NCBI RefSeq assembly: GCF_013409505.1
Contig: NZ_JACCBN010000001.1
Location: 1,364,001-1,428,000 of the forward strand
Direction: 5' to 3'
DNA from: Actinomycetospora corticicola
GTDB lineage: Bacteria > Actinomycetota > Actinomycetes > Mycobacteriales > Pseudonocardiaceae
DNA length: 64,000 nucleotides
Shown: positions 33,797 to 42,424 of the stretch, piece after piece
Layout: each line of letters opens with the position of its first letter
Position numbering within the stretch: the first letter of the stretch is position 1
The notes under the pieces: model-generated
Databases searched by the model: none
The model's input: the letters and a program-made list of their open reading frames with translations, nothing else
What the model was told of the DNA's origin: nothing
Program-made: the position numbers and the translations under genes

Positions 33797-35002
33797 GTGG
33801 TCCGACGTCGGTTCGCCGCCGCGGGCGCCCTGGTCGCGGCAGCGGCTCTGGTGCTCTCCGGCTGCGCCAACCAGAGCGGGAGCGGTCCGGCGCAGACCAG
33901 CGCGGCCCCCGCCCCCGCCCAGCCCAACAACGCCGTCCTCCCCGCGGGCGACGGTCAGGGTCGGTGCGCCCCCGGCACCTCGATCGCGTACGTCGGCACC
34001 CTCGCCGGCCAGAACGCCGCGCTCGGCCAGGCCATCGCCAACGCCACCGAGCTGGCGGTCAACCAGCACAACCAGGCCAACGCCGGCTGCCAGGTCACCC
34101 TGGTCAAGGCCGACTCGGGCGGCACGCCCGACACCGCGGTCGGCCCGACGCAGGCCGTCATCAACAACCAGGCCGTCCTCGGCATCGTCGGCCTGCCGTT
34201 CTCCGGCGAGTCGAAGGCCGTCGGCCCGGCGCTCAACGCCGCGGGTCTGGTCAACATCACGCCGTCGGCCACGAACCCCGGCCTGACGCAGAACGGCTGG
34301 ACCACCTTCTTCCGCGGTCTCGGTAACGACGCCGTCCAGGGCCCGGCCGCCGCGAAGTGGATGCAGGGCAAGTTCAACCCGCAGTCGATCTGCGTCATCA
34401 AGGACGACTCGGACTACGGCATCGGGCTGGCCCAGGCGGTCACCCAGGCGCTCGGCCCCCAGGTCGCCGCGTGCCAGGGCGACGTCAAGACCAACCAGAA
34501 GGAGTTCTCCGCGACGGTCGGCCAGATCCAGCAGGCCAACCCGCAGGCGATCTTCTACGCGGGCTACTACACCGAGGCCTCGCCGCTGATCCAGCAGCTG
34601 CGTGACGCCGGCGTCCAGACGCCGTTCGTCGCGCCGGACGGCGTCAAGGACGAGCAGTTCGTGGTCAACGCCGCCGGCTCCGCCAACGGCTCGTACCTCA
34701 CCTGCCCGTGCGTCCCGCAGGAGGGCTTCACCGCCTTCACGCAGGCCTACCAGCAGGCCTACAACACCCCGCCGCAGACCTACTCGGCCGAGGCGTACGA
34801 CGCCGCGACCATCCTGCTGCAGGGCATCGACAAGGGCGCGAACTCGCGTCCGGCGCTGCTCAACTTCGTCAAGTCCTACAACGGTCAGGGCCTGACGAAG
34901 AAGTTCCAGTGGCAGCCCAACGGCGAGCTCACCGACACCCCGGTGTACGTCTACCGGGTCGACGGCGACAAGATCGTCACGGACTCGCCGATCTCCGGCT
35001 GA
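33797..35002 (+). CDS. branched-chain amino-acid type ABC substrate-binding lipoprotein (second copy)
   Basis: 401 residues from a GTG with GGAGG ten bases before it. Lipobox LSGC near residue 19-22, then an Ala/Pro/Gln linker and a LivK-like domain (GTSIAYVGTLAGQNAALG; SICVIKDDSDYGIGLAQAV; TPFVAPDGVKDE). The rich use of Asn/Gln and preferred codons suggest high expression. The 173 bases before it are relatively AT-rich and contain a promoter candidate (TATCTT at 33719), so it likely has its own promoter. A strong hairpin follows, which would raise its level over the permeases. Confidence 0.92.
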   Translation: MVRRRFAAAGALVAAAALVLSGCANQSGSGPAQTSAAPAPAQPNNAVLPAGDGQGRCAPGTSIAYVGTLAGQNAALGQAIANATELAVNQHNQANAGCQVTLVKADSGGTPDTAVGPTQAVINNQAVLGIVGLPFSGESKAVGPALNAAGLVNITPSATNPGLTQNGWTTFFRGLGNDAVQGPAAAKWMQGKFNPQSICVIKDDSDYGIGLAQAVTQALGPQVAACQGDVKTNQKEFSATVGQIQQANPQAIFYAGYYTEASPLIQQLRDAGVQTPFVAPDGVKDEQFVVNAAGSANGSYLTCPCVPQEGFTAFTQAYQQAYNTPPQTYSAEAYDAATILLQGIDKGANSRPALLNFVKSYNGQGLTKKFQWQPNGELTDTPVYVYRVDGDKIVTDSPISG

Positions 35003-35011
35003 TCCCCCTCG

Positions 35012-35055
35012 ACGACGGCCGCGTCCGGGCGAAGGAGCCCGGGCGCGGCCGTCGT
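35012..35055 (+). terminator. 19-bp hairpin after the second binding-protein gene
   Basis: ACGACGGCCGCGTCCGGGC (35012-35030) pairs with 35037-35055 over 19 bp with one G-U pair and a GAAGGA loop. There is no U tract, as is common in actinobacteria. It lies ten bases after the stop and within the liv operon, so partial termination or 3'-end protection of the binding-protein mRNA is likely. Confidence 0.8.
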
Positions 35056-35152
35056 ACGTCCGCCCCTGCGGCACCACTACGGTCACCCCCGCCGCGTTCC
35101 CCCGGCCGGATCACCCGCCCCGGCCGACGGCGACCCCCACCAGGAGAGCGTC

Positions 35153-36169
35153 ATCCACACCCTCACCGCAGTCACGGACCTGGTCAGCCAGGGCACCGGG
35201 CCGTGGATCAACTTCGACGTCGGGTTGTTCCTCGACCGCTTCTGGGCCAACACGATCAACGGGCTCTCCTACGGGAGCATCTACGCCCTGGTCGCACTCG
35301 GCTACACCCTGGTCTACGGGGTGCTCCAGCTCATCAACTTCGCCCACTCCGAGATCTTCGTGATCGGGGTGTTCGGCGTGTACTTCACGTTCCTCGCGCT
35401 CGGCTTCCAGCCCGGTCAGACGCCGAACGTCCCGCTCGCCGGCATCATCGCCAACCTCGTGCTCGCCGGGGCCGTCGGCATGATCCTGGCCGGGGTCGCG
35501 GCCGTGATCCTCGAGCGCGTCGCCTACCGCCCGCTGCGCAAGCGCAACGCGCCCCGCCTCGCGTTCCTCATCACGGCGATCGGCGCCTCGTTCGTCATCC
35601 AGCAGATCTTCCGGATCACCCGCGGCTCGAACCCCGAGGGGACGATCCGGCTGCTGCCACCCGAGCCGCTCTTCCGCATCTTCGGGGCGCCGGTCACCAA
35701 CCTCCAGGTGATCATCATCGTCGCGGCCCTGGCGCTGTTCGTCATCGCCGACACGTTCGTCAACCGCACCCGCCTCGGCCGTGGCGTCCGCGCCGTCGCC
35801 CAGGACCCCGCCACGGCGACCCTCATGGGCGTCAACCGCGAGCGCGTCATCATGATCACGTTCCTGCTCGGCGGCCTGCTCGCCGGCGCGGCGGCGCTGT
35901 TCTACCTCATGACGATCCCGCAGGGCGCGGTCTTCAACGGCGGCTTCCTGCTCGGCATCAAGGCGTTCGCCGCCGCCGTCCTCGGAGGCATCGGCAACCT
36001 GCGCGGTGCCCTGCTCGGCGGCCTGATCCTCGGCATCGCGGAGAACTACGGGCAGTCCCTGTTCGGTGGCGACTGGCGCGACGTCGTCGCGTTCGTGCTG
36101 CTCGTGGGCGTCCTGATGTTCCGCCCGACCGGGATCCTGGGCGAGTCGCTGGGGAAGGCGAGAGTATGA
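35153..36169 (+). CDS. livH: branched-chain amino-acid ABC transporter permease LivH, start codon non-standard
   Basis: About 338 residues if read from an ATC at 35153, six bases after AGGAG (35142-35146). The frame is open there and encodes HTLTAVTDLVSQGTG and INFDVGLFLDRFWANT, which resembles the N-termini of family members; no ATG, GTG or TTG is found until a TTG at 35225, which lacks a ribosome-binding site and would cut this part off. Eight or so membrane helices follow, with INGLSYGSIYALVALGYTLVYG and the EAA-like loop RGVRAVAQDPATATLMGVN. It forms the channel with LivM. The stop overlaps the livM ATG (ATGA). Confidence 0.85.
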   Translation: MHTLTAVTDLVSQGTGPWINFDVGLFLDRFWANTINGLSYGSIYALVALGYTLVYGVLQLINFAHSEIFVIGVFGVYFTFLALGFQPGQTPNVPLAGIIANLVLAGAVGMILAGVAAVILERVAYRPLRKRNAPRLAFLITAIGASFVIQQIFRITRGSNPEGTIRLLPPEPLFRIFGAPVTNLQVIIIVAALALFVIADTFVNRTRLGRGVRAVAQDPATATLMGVNRERVIMITFLLGGLLAGAAALFYLMTIPQGAVFNGGFLLGIKAFAAAVLGGIGNLRGALLGGLILGIAENYGQSLFGGDWRDVVAFVLLVGVLMFRPTGILGESLGKARV

Positions 36170-37383
36170 CGACGACCGAAGAGCGCCCGGCCCCGTCGTC
36201 GGGAACGCCGGGGAAGCCGGGCCGCAGGGCCGAGCTCTCCCGCTGGTGGAACGCCCGTAGCCGCCCCCAGCAGTGGGGTCTGCTCGTGCCGGTGGCGGCG
36301 ATCATCTACCTGCTGCCGGTGCTCAACCCGCCGATCATCACCACCGAGCCGGCGACCTCGTTCCCGATCGCGCTGTTCAACGCGGCGGTGTTCGCGCTCA
36401 TCGCGATCGGCCTCAACGTCGTCATCGGGCAGGCCGGTCTGCTCGACCTCGGGTACGTCGGCTTCTTCGCGATCGGCGCCTACACCGCGGCGCTGCTCTC
36501 GTCGCCCGACTCCGAGCTCGGGGTGCGGTTCCCGTGGCTGGTGATCGTGCCGATCGCCATGGTCGTCACGATGATCTCCGGGGTCATCCTCGGGACGCCG
36601 ACGCTGCGCCTGCGCGGCGACTACCTCGCGATCGTCACGCTCGGCTTCGGTGAGATCGTCCGCCTGCTGGCCGACAACATCGACCCGCTGCGCGGCAACC
36701 GGGGCTTCCAGGACATCGCGAAGCCCGGAGGGACCTACTCCGACGGCTCGCCGATCTTCACCCAGAACGACGCCCAGGGCTTCTACTGGCTCGCGGTCAC
36801 CATCGTCATCATCATCCTGCTGTTCATGGGGAACCTGGAGCGCTCGCGGGTCGGGCGTGCCTGGATCGCCGTGCGCGAGGACGAGGACGCCGCGGAGCTC
36901 ACCGGGGTCCCGACGTACCGCTTCAAGATCTGGGCGTTCGCGATCGGCGCCGCGGTCGGCGGCCTCTCCGGCACGCTGTTCGCCGCGCAGGTCGGCTTCG
37001 TGAACAACCAACGCTTCGACGTGACCACGTCGATCCTCTACCTCGCCGCGGTGGTCCTCGGCGGGCAGGGCAACAAGATCGGCGTGGTCGTCGGCGCGTT
37101 CCTCGTGTCCTACATCCCGGACCGGTTCCAGTTCGAGCCCGAGTACCGCTTCCTCGTGTTCGGTCTCGCCCTGATCATCCTGATGATCTTCCGGCCGCAG
37201 GGCATCCTCGGGATGCGCCAGCACCTGCTGACCTACGGTCGGCAGGCCTACCAGAAGCTCTTCGGGGCGGGGACCGGTGTGGCGCCGACGTCGCTGACAC
37301 CGGCGAGCAGACCGGCGGGTGACCCACCGGAGGCCGTTCCCGACGACCGGTCCGGGTCGCGTCCGCAGGGAGGTGGCGAATGA
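36166..37383 (+). CDS. livM: branched-chain amino-acid ABC transporter permease LivM
   Basis: 405 residues. A soluble approximately 40-residue N-terminus, then membrane helices from LLVPVAAIIYLLPVL onward; the LivM core phrases GLNVVIGQAGLLDLGYVGFFAIGAYTAALL and RLRGDYLAIVTLGFGEIVRLL are present, and the coupling loop reads GRAWIAVREDEDAAELTGV. The C-terminal 45 residues form a Pro/Thr/Gly-rich cytoplasmic tail longer than usual. Both ends overlap their neighbours by four bases, so livHMGF are translationally coupled. Confidence 0.94.
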   Translation: MTTTEERPAPSSGTPGKPGRRAELSRWWNARSRPQQWGLLVPVAAIIYLLPVLNPPIITTEPATSFPIALFNAAVFALIAIGLNVVIGQAGLLDLGYVGFFAIGAYTAALLSSPDSELGVRFPWLVIVPIAMVVTMISGVILGTPTLRLRGDYLAIVTLGFGEIVRLLADNIDPLRGNRGFQDIAKPGGTYSDGSPIFTQNDAQGFYWLAVTIVIIILLFMGNLERSRVGRAWIAVREDEDAAELTGVPTYRFKIWAFAIGAAVGGLSGTLFAAQVGFVNNQRFDVTTSILYLAAVVLGGQGNKIGVVVGAFLVSYIPDRFQFEPEYRFLVFGLALIILMIFRPQGILGMRQHLLTYGRQAYQKLFGAGTGVAPTSLTPASRPAGDPPEAVPDDRSGSRPQGGGE

Positions 37384-38279
37384 GCAGCCCAGCACCCGAG
37401 GAGGGCCTGCTCGAGGCCGTCGAGCAGATGGCGCCCGAGGAGCGCGCCGAGCACGAGGCCGTGGTGGCCGAGAAGGTCGCCGCGGACCGCGAGATCTCGG
37501 TGCCGGCGGGGGAGACCCTGCTGGCGGTGGAGAACCTCACGGTCCGCTTCGGCGGGCTCACCGCGCTCGACGACGTGTCCTTCGACGTGAAGCGCGGCGA
37601 GATCCTCGGGCTCATCGGCCCGAACGGTGCCGGCAAGACGACGTGCTTCAACATCGTCACCGGCGTGTACCGGCCCACCGAGGGCGACATCCGGCTCGAG
37701 GGCCAGTCGCTCGCGCGGATGAAGCGGTACAAGATCATCCAGGCCGGCGTGGCCCGGACGTTCCAGAACATCCGGCTCTTCGGGGCGATGACGGCGCTGG
37801 AGAACGTCGTCGTCGGCACCGACGCCCGGCACCGCACCTCGGTGCCCGGCGCGCTGCTGCGGCTGCCGCGGCACCGCCGGGAGGAGCGGGAGGCCGTCGA
37901 CAAGGCCATGGCGCTGCTGGAGTTCGTCGGGATCGCCGACCGGGCCGCGGACAAGGCGACGTCGCTGCCCTACGGCGACCAGCGGCGGCTCGAGATCGCC
38001 CGCGCGCTCGCGACGGAGCCGAAGCTGCTCTGCCTCGACGAGCCCGCGGCCGGGTTCTCCGCGATCGAGAAGGACGCGCTCTCCGAGCTCATCCTCAAGA
38101 TCCGCGACGACGGGTTCACCGTCGTCCTCGTCGAGCACGACATGCGCGTGGTGCTCGGCGTGACCGACCGGCTCGTCGTCCTCGACTTCGGCCGCAAGAT
38201 CGCCGACGGCGCCCCCGACGACGTCCGTCGCGACCCGGCGGTCGTGTCGGCCTACCTCGGAACGGCGGTGGAGGAGTGA
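37380..38279 (+). CDS. livG: branched-chain amino-acid ABC transporter ATP-binding protein LivG
   Basis: 299 residues. It carries a 45-residue acidic extension before the ATPase core. Walker A GPNGAGKTTCF, the LivG-type insertion GVARTFQNIRLFGAMTALENV, signature-like LPYGDQRRLEIARALA (in place of LSGGQ, as usual for LivG) and Walker B LLCLDEPAAGFS followed by the H-loop LVEHDM. It pairs with LivF to drive transport at the inner face of the membrane. Confidence 0.95.
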   Translation: MSSPAPEEGLLEAVEQMAPEERAEHEAVVAEKVAADREISVPAGETLLAVENLTVRFGGLTALDDVSFDVKRGEILGLIGPNGAGKTTCFNIVTGVYRPTEGDIRLEGQSLARMKRYKIIQAGVARTFQNIRLFGAMTALENVVVGTDARHRTSVPGALLRLPRHRREEREAVDKAMALLEFVGIADRAADKATSLPYGDQRRLEIARALATEPKLLCLDEPAAGFSAIEKDALSELILKIRDDGFTVVLVEHDMRVVLGVTDRLVVLDFGRKIADGAPDDVRRDPAVVSAYLGTAVEE

Positions 38280-38995
38280 GCCTGCTCGAGCTCGCGGACG
38301 TCAACGTCGCCTACGGGCGCATCCAGGCGCTGCGCGGCATCACGTTGTCGGTCCAGGAGGGGCAGATCGTCTCGCTGATCGGCGCCAACGGCGCCGGCAA
38401 GACGACGACGATGAAGACCATCTCGGGGCTGCTCGGCCTGCAGTCGGGCTCGATGACCTTCGACGGCGAGGACCTGACGAAGGTCCGCGCCGACCTGCGG
38501 GTGCGCAAGGGGATCTGCCAGGTGCCCGAGGGGCGGGGGATCTTCCCCGGCATGACGGTGCTGGAGAACCTGGACATGGGCGGGTTCGTCCGGTCCGACC
38601 GCCGCTCGAAGGAGTTCACCGAGGACCAGGAGCGGGCGTTCACGTACTTCCCGCGGCTGGCCGAGCGGCGCAACCAGGTCGGCGGCACCCTCTCCGGCGG
38701 TGAGCAGCAGATGCTCGCCATCGGCCGGGCGCTCATGGCCCGGCCGCGGCTGCTGCTGCTCGACGAGCCCTCGATGGGACTCGCCCCGCAGTTCATCCAG
38801 CAGATCTTCCGGGTGATCGAGGACATCAACAAGGAGGGCGTGACGGTCCTGCTCGTGGAGCAGAACGCCACGCAGGCCCTCGGGCTCGCCCACCAGGCCT
38901 ACGTGCTGGAGACCGGGGAGGTGACCCGCTCCGGGCCCGGCTCGGAACTGCTCGCCGACCCGACGATCCAGGACGCGTACCTGGGCGTCTCGTAG
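38276..38995 (+). CDS. livF: branched-chain amino-acid ABC transporter ATP-binding protein LivF
   Basis: 239 residues from a GTG overlapping the livG stop (GTGA). Walker A GANGAGKTTTMK, the LivF phrase CQVPEGRGIFPGMTVLENLDMG, signature LSGGEQQMLAIGRALM, Walker B LLLLDEPSMGLAP and H-loop VLLVEQNA (Gln in place of His, as is normal for LivF). It is the last gene of the liv operon and is followed by a large hairpin. Confidence 0.95.
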   Translation: MSLLELADVNVAYGRIQALRGITLSVQEGQIVSLIGANGAGKTTTMKTISGLLGLQSGSMTFDGEDLTKVRADLRVRKGICQVPEGRGIFPGMTVLENLDMGGFVRSDRRSKEFTEDQERAFTYFPRLAERRNQVGGTLSGGEQQMLAIGRALMARPRLLLLDEPSMGLAPQFIQQIFRVIEDINKEGVTVLLVEQNATQALGLAHQAYVLETGEVTRSGPGSELLADPTIQDAYLGVS

Positions 38996-39005
38996 CGCCC
39001 CGTTC

Positions 39006-39062
39006 GGAACGAGCGGCACTGTCGCGCACATGGATGCTGCGACGGTGCCGCTCGCTCGTTCC
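39006..39062 (+). terminator. large hairpin at the end of the liv operon
   Basis: GGAACGAGCGGCACTGTCGC (39006-39025) pairs with 39039-39062 over about 20 bp with one G-U pair and a four-base bulge; loop of 13 bases. A second small stem, CCGTTC/GAACGG at 39107-39123, follows. The region separates the convergent livF and acyltransferase-like genes and probably stops transcription from both sides. Confidence 0.75.
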
Positions 39063-39137
39063 GGGGATGCGGCCGGACGGGCCCGCTCGCCGCTCTGCCG
39101 GGCCGCCCGTTCCGAGCGAACGGCCCGTTCGCGCTGT

Positions 39138-40376
39138 CTAGGTGAGCGAGCGTGCCGGTCGCCCGGACCGGGCCGCGGCGACCGCCCGGGCCGCGCGCCG
39201 GCTCAGGGCGGAGACCGCCGCCTCGAGCGGACCGCGGCCGGCCGTCGCCCGCCAGCCCCACCCCAGCAGGAGCACGGCGACGACCTGGATGACGTAGCCC
39301 GCCGTCGGGCCGTAGACGTCGAGGTCGGAGTTGATGAACAGCACGTGCAGCGCGTAGAAGGTCAGGGTCATCCCACCCGCGGCCGCGAGGGGGGCGCGCA
39401 CCAGGTCGAGCACACCCGACCGCACGTGGTCGGCCAGCAGCGCGACGCCGAGGACCGCCAGGGCGACCCCGATCGTCAGGGCCAGGTCGGGCGGGGTCGA
39501 GGAGTGCGGGGTGTCGACGGCGAGCCACCACCACGTCGTCGTCGGGGTCACGCCGTCCGGGCCGACGGTGAGGGCCTCGTGGACGGCGTCGGGGTCGGCG
39601 CCCGTGGAGGCCGCGAGGATGGCCGGCAGCCCGCGCGCCAGGAGCCGGTCGGAGACCACCACGGCGGCCACGGCGAGCGCGGTGCCCGCCCCTGCGAGCG
39701 TTGCTGCCGTCCGCGCCGACGTGAGGCGCATCCGTCCGACGGCGAGGCCGACACAGAGGTACGGCAGCCAGGAGAGCACGGGGTAGTACCCGGTCACGGT
39801 CAGCTCGGTGAGGAGCCCGAGCGGATCGCCGACCAGTCCCGTGAACGACGGATTCGTCCCGGTGGCCACCGGCAGGTGCGCCCGTAGCGCCTGGCTCGCG
39901 ACCGGCGCGGCGAGGACCAGCAGGCCGCCGAGGACCAGCAGCGTCCGGCGCCCCAGGAACACCAGCGGCACCGCCGCCACGAACAGCAGCGCGTAGTAGG
40001 CCAGGATCACCGCCGCGACGCTCGCGTCGTTGCCGCCCAGGAGCAGCCCGACCAGCCCGACGGCGAGGCCGCGCACCACGAGACCGACGGCGGTGGGGAG
40101 GGCGCGGTCGCTGCGGAGCGGCACCCGGGCCCGGCCGGTGGTGAACGCGATCCCGACCCCGGCGAGGACCGCGAACAGCGCGGCCGACTTCCCGCCGACC
40201 AGCACCGAGGTCCACGTGGCGTTCCCGGCGGCGTCGGTCTCGTCGAGCGAGTGCACGGCCATCATGCCGAGCAGGGCGAGGCCGCGGGCGAGGTCGACCC
40301 CGAGGACGCGTCCCCGCGGGGGAGCGGGTGCCTCGGGGGCGGGTGCTGCGGGCGGCCGGGTGAGGGCGTGCGTCAT
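39138..40376 (-). CDS. multi-pass membrane acyltransferase-like protein (DUF1624/DUF418 type)
   Basis: 412 residues with about ten to eleven hydrophobic helices. The opening GRVLGVDLARGLALLGMMAVHSLDE, with Arg, Asp and a membrane His, is the hallmark of the DUF1624/HGSNAT-DUF418 group of membrane acyltransferase-like proteins; a late HVLFINSDLDVYG loop follows FYALHVLF. These proteins may acylate substrates across the membrane or move precursors. It is the fourth gene of the leftward poly(amino acid)-type operon, 36 bases after the peptidase gene, so it may modify or handle the polymer. That role is inferred. Confidence 0.78.
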   Translation of the reverse strand: MTHALTRPPAAPAPEAPAPPRGRVLGVDLARGLALLGMMAVHSLDETDAAGNATWTSVLVGGKSAALFAVLAGVGIAFTTGRARVPLRSDRALPTAVGLVVRGLAVGLVGLLLGGNDASVAAVILAYYALLFVAAVPLVFLGRRTLLVLGGLLVLAAPVASQALRAHLPVATGTNPSFTGLVGDPLGLLTELTVTGYYPVLSWLPYLCVGLAVGRMRLTSARTAATLAGAGTALAVAAVVVSDRLLARGLPAILAASTGADPDAVHEALTVGPDGVTPTTTWWWLAVDTPHSSTPPDLALTIGVALAVLGVALLADHVRSGVLDLVRAPLAAAGGMTLTFYALHVLFINSDLDVYGPTAGYVIQVVAVLLLGWGWRATAGRGPLEAAVSALSRRAARAVAAARSGRPARSLT

Positions 40377-40412
40377 CGCGGGTCCTCCTCGTGAGGGTGG
40401 GGTGGAAGGCGC

Positions 40413-41786
40413 TCAGGCGGGCGGGAGCGCGCCGCGGGCGGTGAGCAGGTCGGTGACGGCGGGGAGGCCGCGGAAGGCGGCGGCGACGTCCGCCGGGGTC
40501 GCCACGCGGTGGGCGTTCACCGCGAGGTAGCGACGGACGGCGTCGTCGAAGGCCGGAGCGCCGACCCGTCGTCGGGCCTCGAGCAGCGTCGCGGCGCCCT
40601 GGGTGTAGACGCCGGCCTCGTAGCGGCCGAAGCGATCGCCCCAGGCGGACATCGGGTCCCCGAGCCGGCCGTCGAGACGGTCGGGGACGGCGTCGAGGGA
40701 GTACTCGTCGGGCCGGCCGGTGGCGACCGCCTCGGCCCAGGTGGCGAAGGCCTCGTCCATCCACGGGTGCAGGCCCTGGTCGTTGCCGACGAGGCCGTAG
40801 AACCACTGGTGGGCGAGCTCGTGGGTGGCGAGACCCGCCAGGTCGTCCGGGCGGGTGTCGCCGAACTGCAGCGCCCCCGGGTACTCGATCCCGGACGACT
40901 GGCCGGGGGCGAGCGCGACCCACAGGTCGGGGTAGGGGAACGGGCCGAGCAGCGGTTCCAGCCGCCCGATCGCGGTGTCGAGCTCGGCGACCCAGCGGCC
41001 GGGTCCGGTGCGGGTCCCGGGCGGCAGCAGGAGGTGCAGGCGCGTGCCGGCGACGTCCCGCTCGGTCACCTCGTAGGGCCCGACCGCGACGGCCACGTCG
41101 CGGACCGCGTCCGCGGTGAAGTGGTGGGTGGTGCGGCCGCCCGCGGGGACCGGGTCGAGGGCGCGGCCCACGCCCGAGACGGCGAGCCCGCTCGGCGCGG
41201 TGACCTCCAGCGAGCGCAGCGCGAACTCCTCGGACACCGCGTTCTCGCCGGGCACGGCCGCGGCCGGGGTCCGGGCCCAGCCCTGGCCGCGGACCCACGC
41301 GAGGAGGGGGAAGGCCGAGCCGAACCACGCGATGCCCCGGGAGGTGCCGAGCCGGTCGTCGGCGTCCGGCCCGAGCGTCAGCGTGAATCCGAGGTCCGCG
41401 GTGACCGTCCGTCCCGCGGGCACGCAGGACGGCAGGGGCAGCGTCACGAGCGTGCCCGGCGCCCCGGCCGGGGCACCGGCCGCGTCGATCCGCGGCGTCA
41501 CCGCCGTGCCGTCCATGGCGGCGGAGTCGACGCGCAGTGCGTTGCCCTCCGCGGCGGACACGGGCGCGTTCGGCCACGCCCGGAACACCAGCTCGCACAC
41601 CGGGGCGTCCGGGGTGAACGCGACGCGCTCGCGACCGGTCGCCCCGCGCAGGTCGTCCGCCACGGCGAACGCGAGCGAGACGACGGGCCGCGCCGGGTCC
41701 GGGGCGGCCCGGGGCGGGGTGGCCGGGGCCGACGAGCACGCGACGAGCAGCGTGAGGAGGGCGGCGACGACCGCGGCGCGGATCAC
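40413..41786 (-). CDS. M1-family zinc metallopeptidase lipoprotein
   Basis: 457 residues from a GTG that overlaps the upstream stop (GTGA). Lipobox LLVAC at residues 13-17, so it sits on the outer face of the membrane. Gluzincin site: HELAHQ at 322-327 with the third zinc ligand Glu345 in PWMDEAF, exactly the HExxH-18-E spacing; SSGIEYPG (297-304) takes the place of the GAMEN exopeptidase motif. It is shorter than full aminopeptidase N, with the N-terminal beta-domain and thermolysin-like core only. Epsilon-poly-lysine clusters often include an aminopeptidase that degrades or protects against the polymer; its coupling here to the synthetase operon supports such a role. Confidence 0.9.
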   Translation of the reverse strand: MIRAAVVAALLTLLVACSSAPATPPRAAPDPARPVVSLAFAVADDLRGATGRERVAFTPDAPVCELVFRAWPNAPVSAAEGNALRVDSAAMDGTAVTPRIDAAGAPAGAPGTLVTLPLPSCVPAGRTVTADLGFTLTLGPDADDRLGTSRGIAWFGSAFPLLAWVRGQGWARTPAAAVPGENAVSEEFALRSLEVTAPSGLAVSGVGRALDPVPAGGRTTHHFTADAVRDVAVAVGPYEVTERDVAGTRLHLLLPPGTRTGPGRWVAELDTAIGRLEPLLGPFPYPDLWVALAPGQSSGIEYPGALQFGDTRPDDLAGLATHELAHQWFYGLVGNDQGLHPWMDEAFATWAEAVATGRPDEYSLDAVPDRLDGRLGDPMSAWGDRFGRYEAGVYTQGAATLLEARRRVGAPAFDDAVRRYLAVNAHRVATPADVAAAFRGLPAVTDLLTARGALPPA

Positions 41787-42424
41787 GCGATCGCCGTCGC
41801 GACGAGGTCGTGGGCGAGGTCCCGGGCGTCGTGCACCGGCAGGCCGACGTCGGTGAACCAGTCGGGCGGCGCCTCGGGGTGCGGTCCGACGACCCCCACC
41901 CGCCCCGAGCCGTACGGGGCGACCAGGGCGGCCGGTTCACCGGCGGGGTAGCGGGCGAGCACCTCGGTGTCGTGGGTCCCGACGAAGCGGGCGCCGTCCT
42001 GGAAGAACACCGTCCGGACGGTGCCGCGCCAGCGGACCTCGACGAGGGTGTCGAGGTCGGGGTCGTCCACCGTGGCGTGCGGGGACGTCACGTACTGGTC
42101 GGTGTCGCCGGGCAGCAGGCCGAGCCCGGGACCCCGGCCGGCCAGGTAGGCGCCCAGGCAGAAGCCCAGGTAGCACCCGCCGCCGGCCGCCCACTCGCGC
42201 AGGGTCCGGCGGTGGCGGCGCAGGTGGCGCCACGCGGGGCGCAGGGTCCCGCCGCCGGGCTGCGCGTAGACCGCGGCGTCGGCGAGCGTGCGGGCGTCGA
42301 GCGGACGCTCGCCGTCGGGACCGACCCCGACGACGTCGAGACCGTGGTCGGCCAGGAGCGCGGCCACCGCCTCCGGGCAGCCCGGCAGGGTCGCCGGCCC
42401 GCGGTACACGAGGGCGAGGCTCAC
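41783..42424 (-). CDS. BPL_N-type class I glutamine amidotransferase-like protein
   Basis: 213 residues from a GTG overlapping the synthetase stop (GTGA). It has the fold seen at the N-terminus of yeast biotin protein ligase: VYAQPGGGTLRPAWRHL (glycine-rich turn) and the nucleophile-elbow GGCYLGFCLGAYLAG, with a Cys in the elbow, and a later GVVGPHPEAPPDW with His. Proteins of this type are uncharacterised amidases or amidotransferases. Coupling on both sides, to the synthetase and to the peptidase, implies a role in making, trimming or transferring the product. The substrate is unknown. Confidence 0.83.
   Translation of the reverse strand: MSLALVYRGPATLPGCPEAVAALLADHGLDVVGVGPDGERPLDARTLADAAVYAQPGGGTLRPAWRHLRRHRRTLREWAAGGGCYLGFCLGAYLAGRGPGLGLLPGDTDQYVTSPHATVDDPDLDTLVEVRWRGTVRTVFFQDGARFVGTHDTEVLARYPAGEPAALVAPYGSGRVGVVGPHPEAPPDWFTDVGLPVHDARDLAHDLVATAIA

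Noticed and set aside
42421..42424. Programmed frameshift between synthetase and BPL_N gene
   Set aside because: The GTGA overlap is ordinary stop-start coupling and is repeated at several other junctions in the window.
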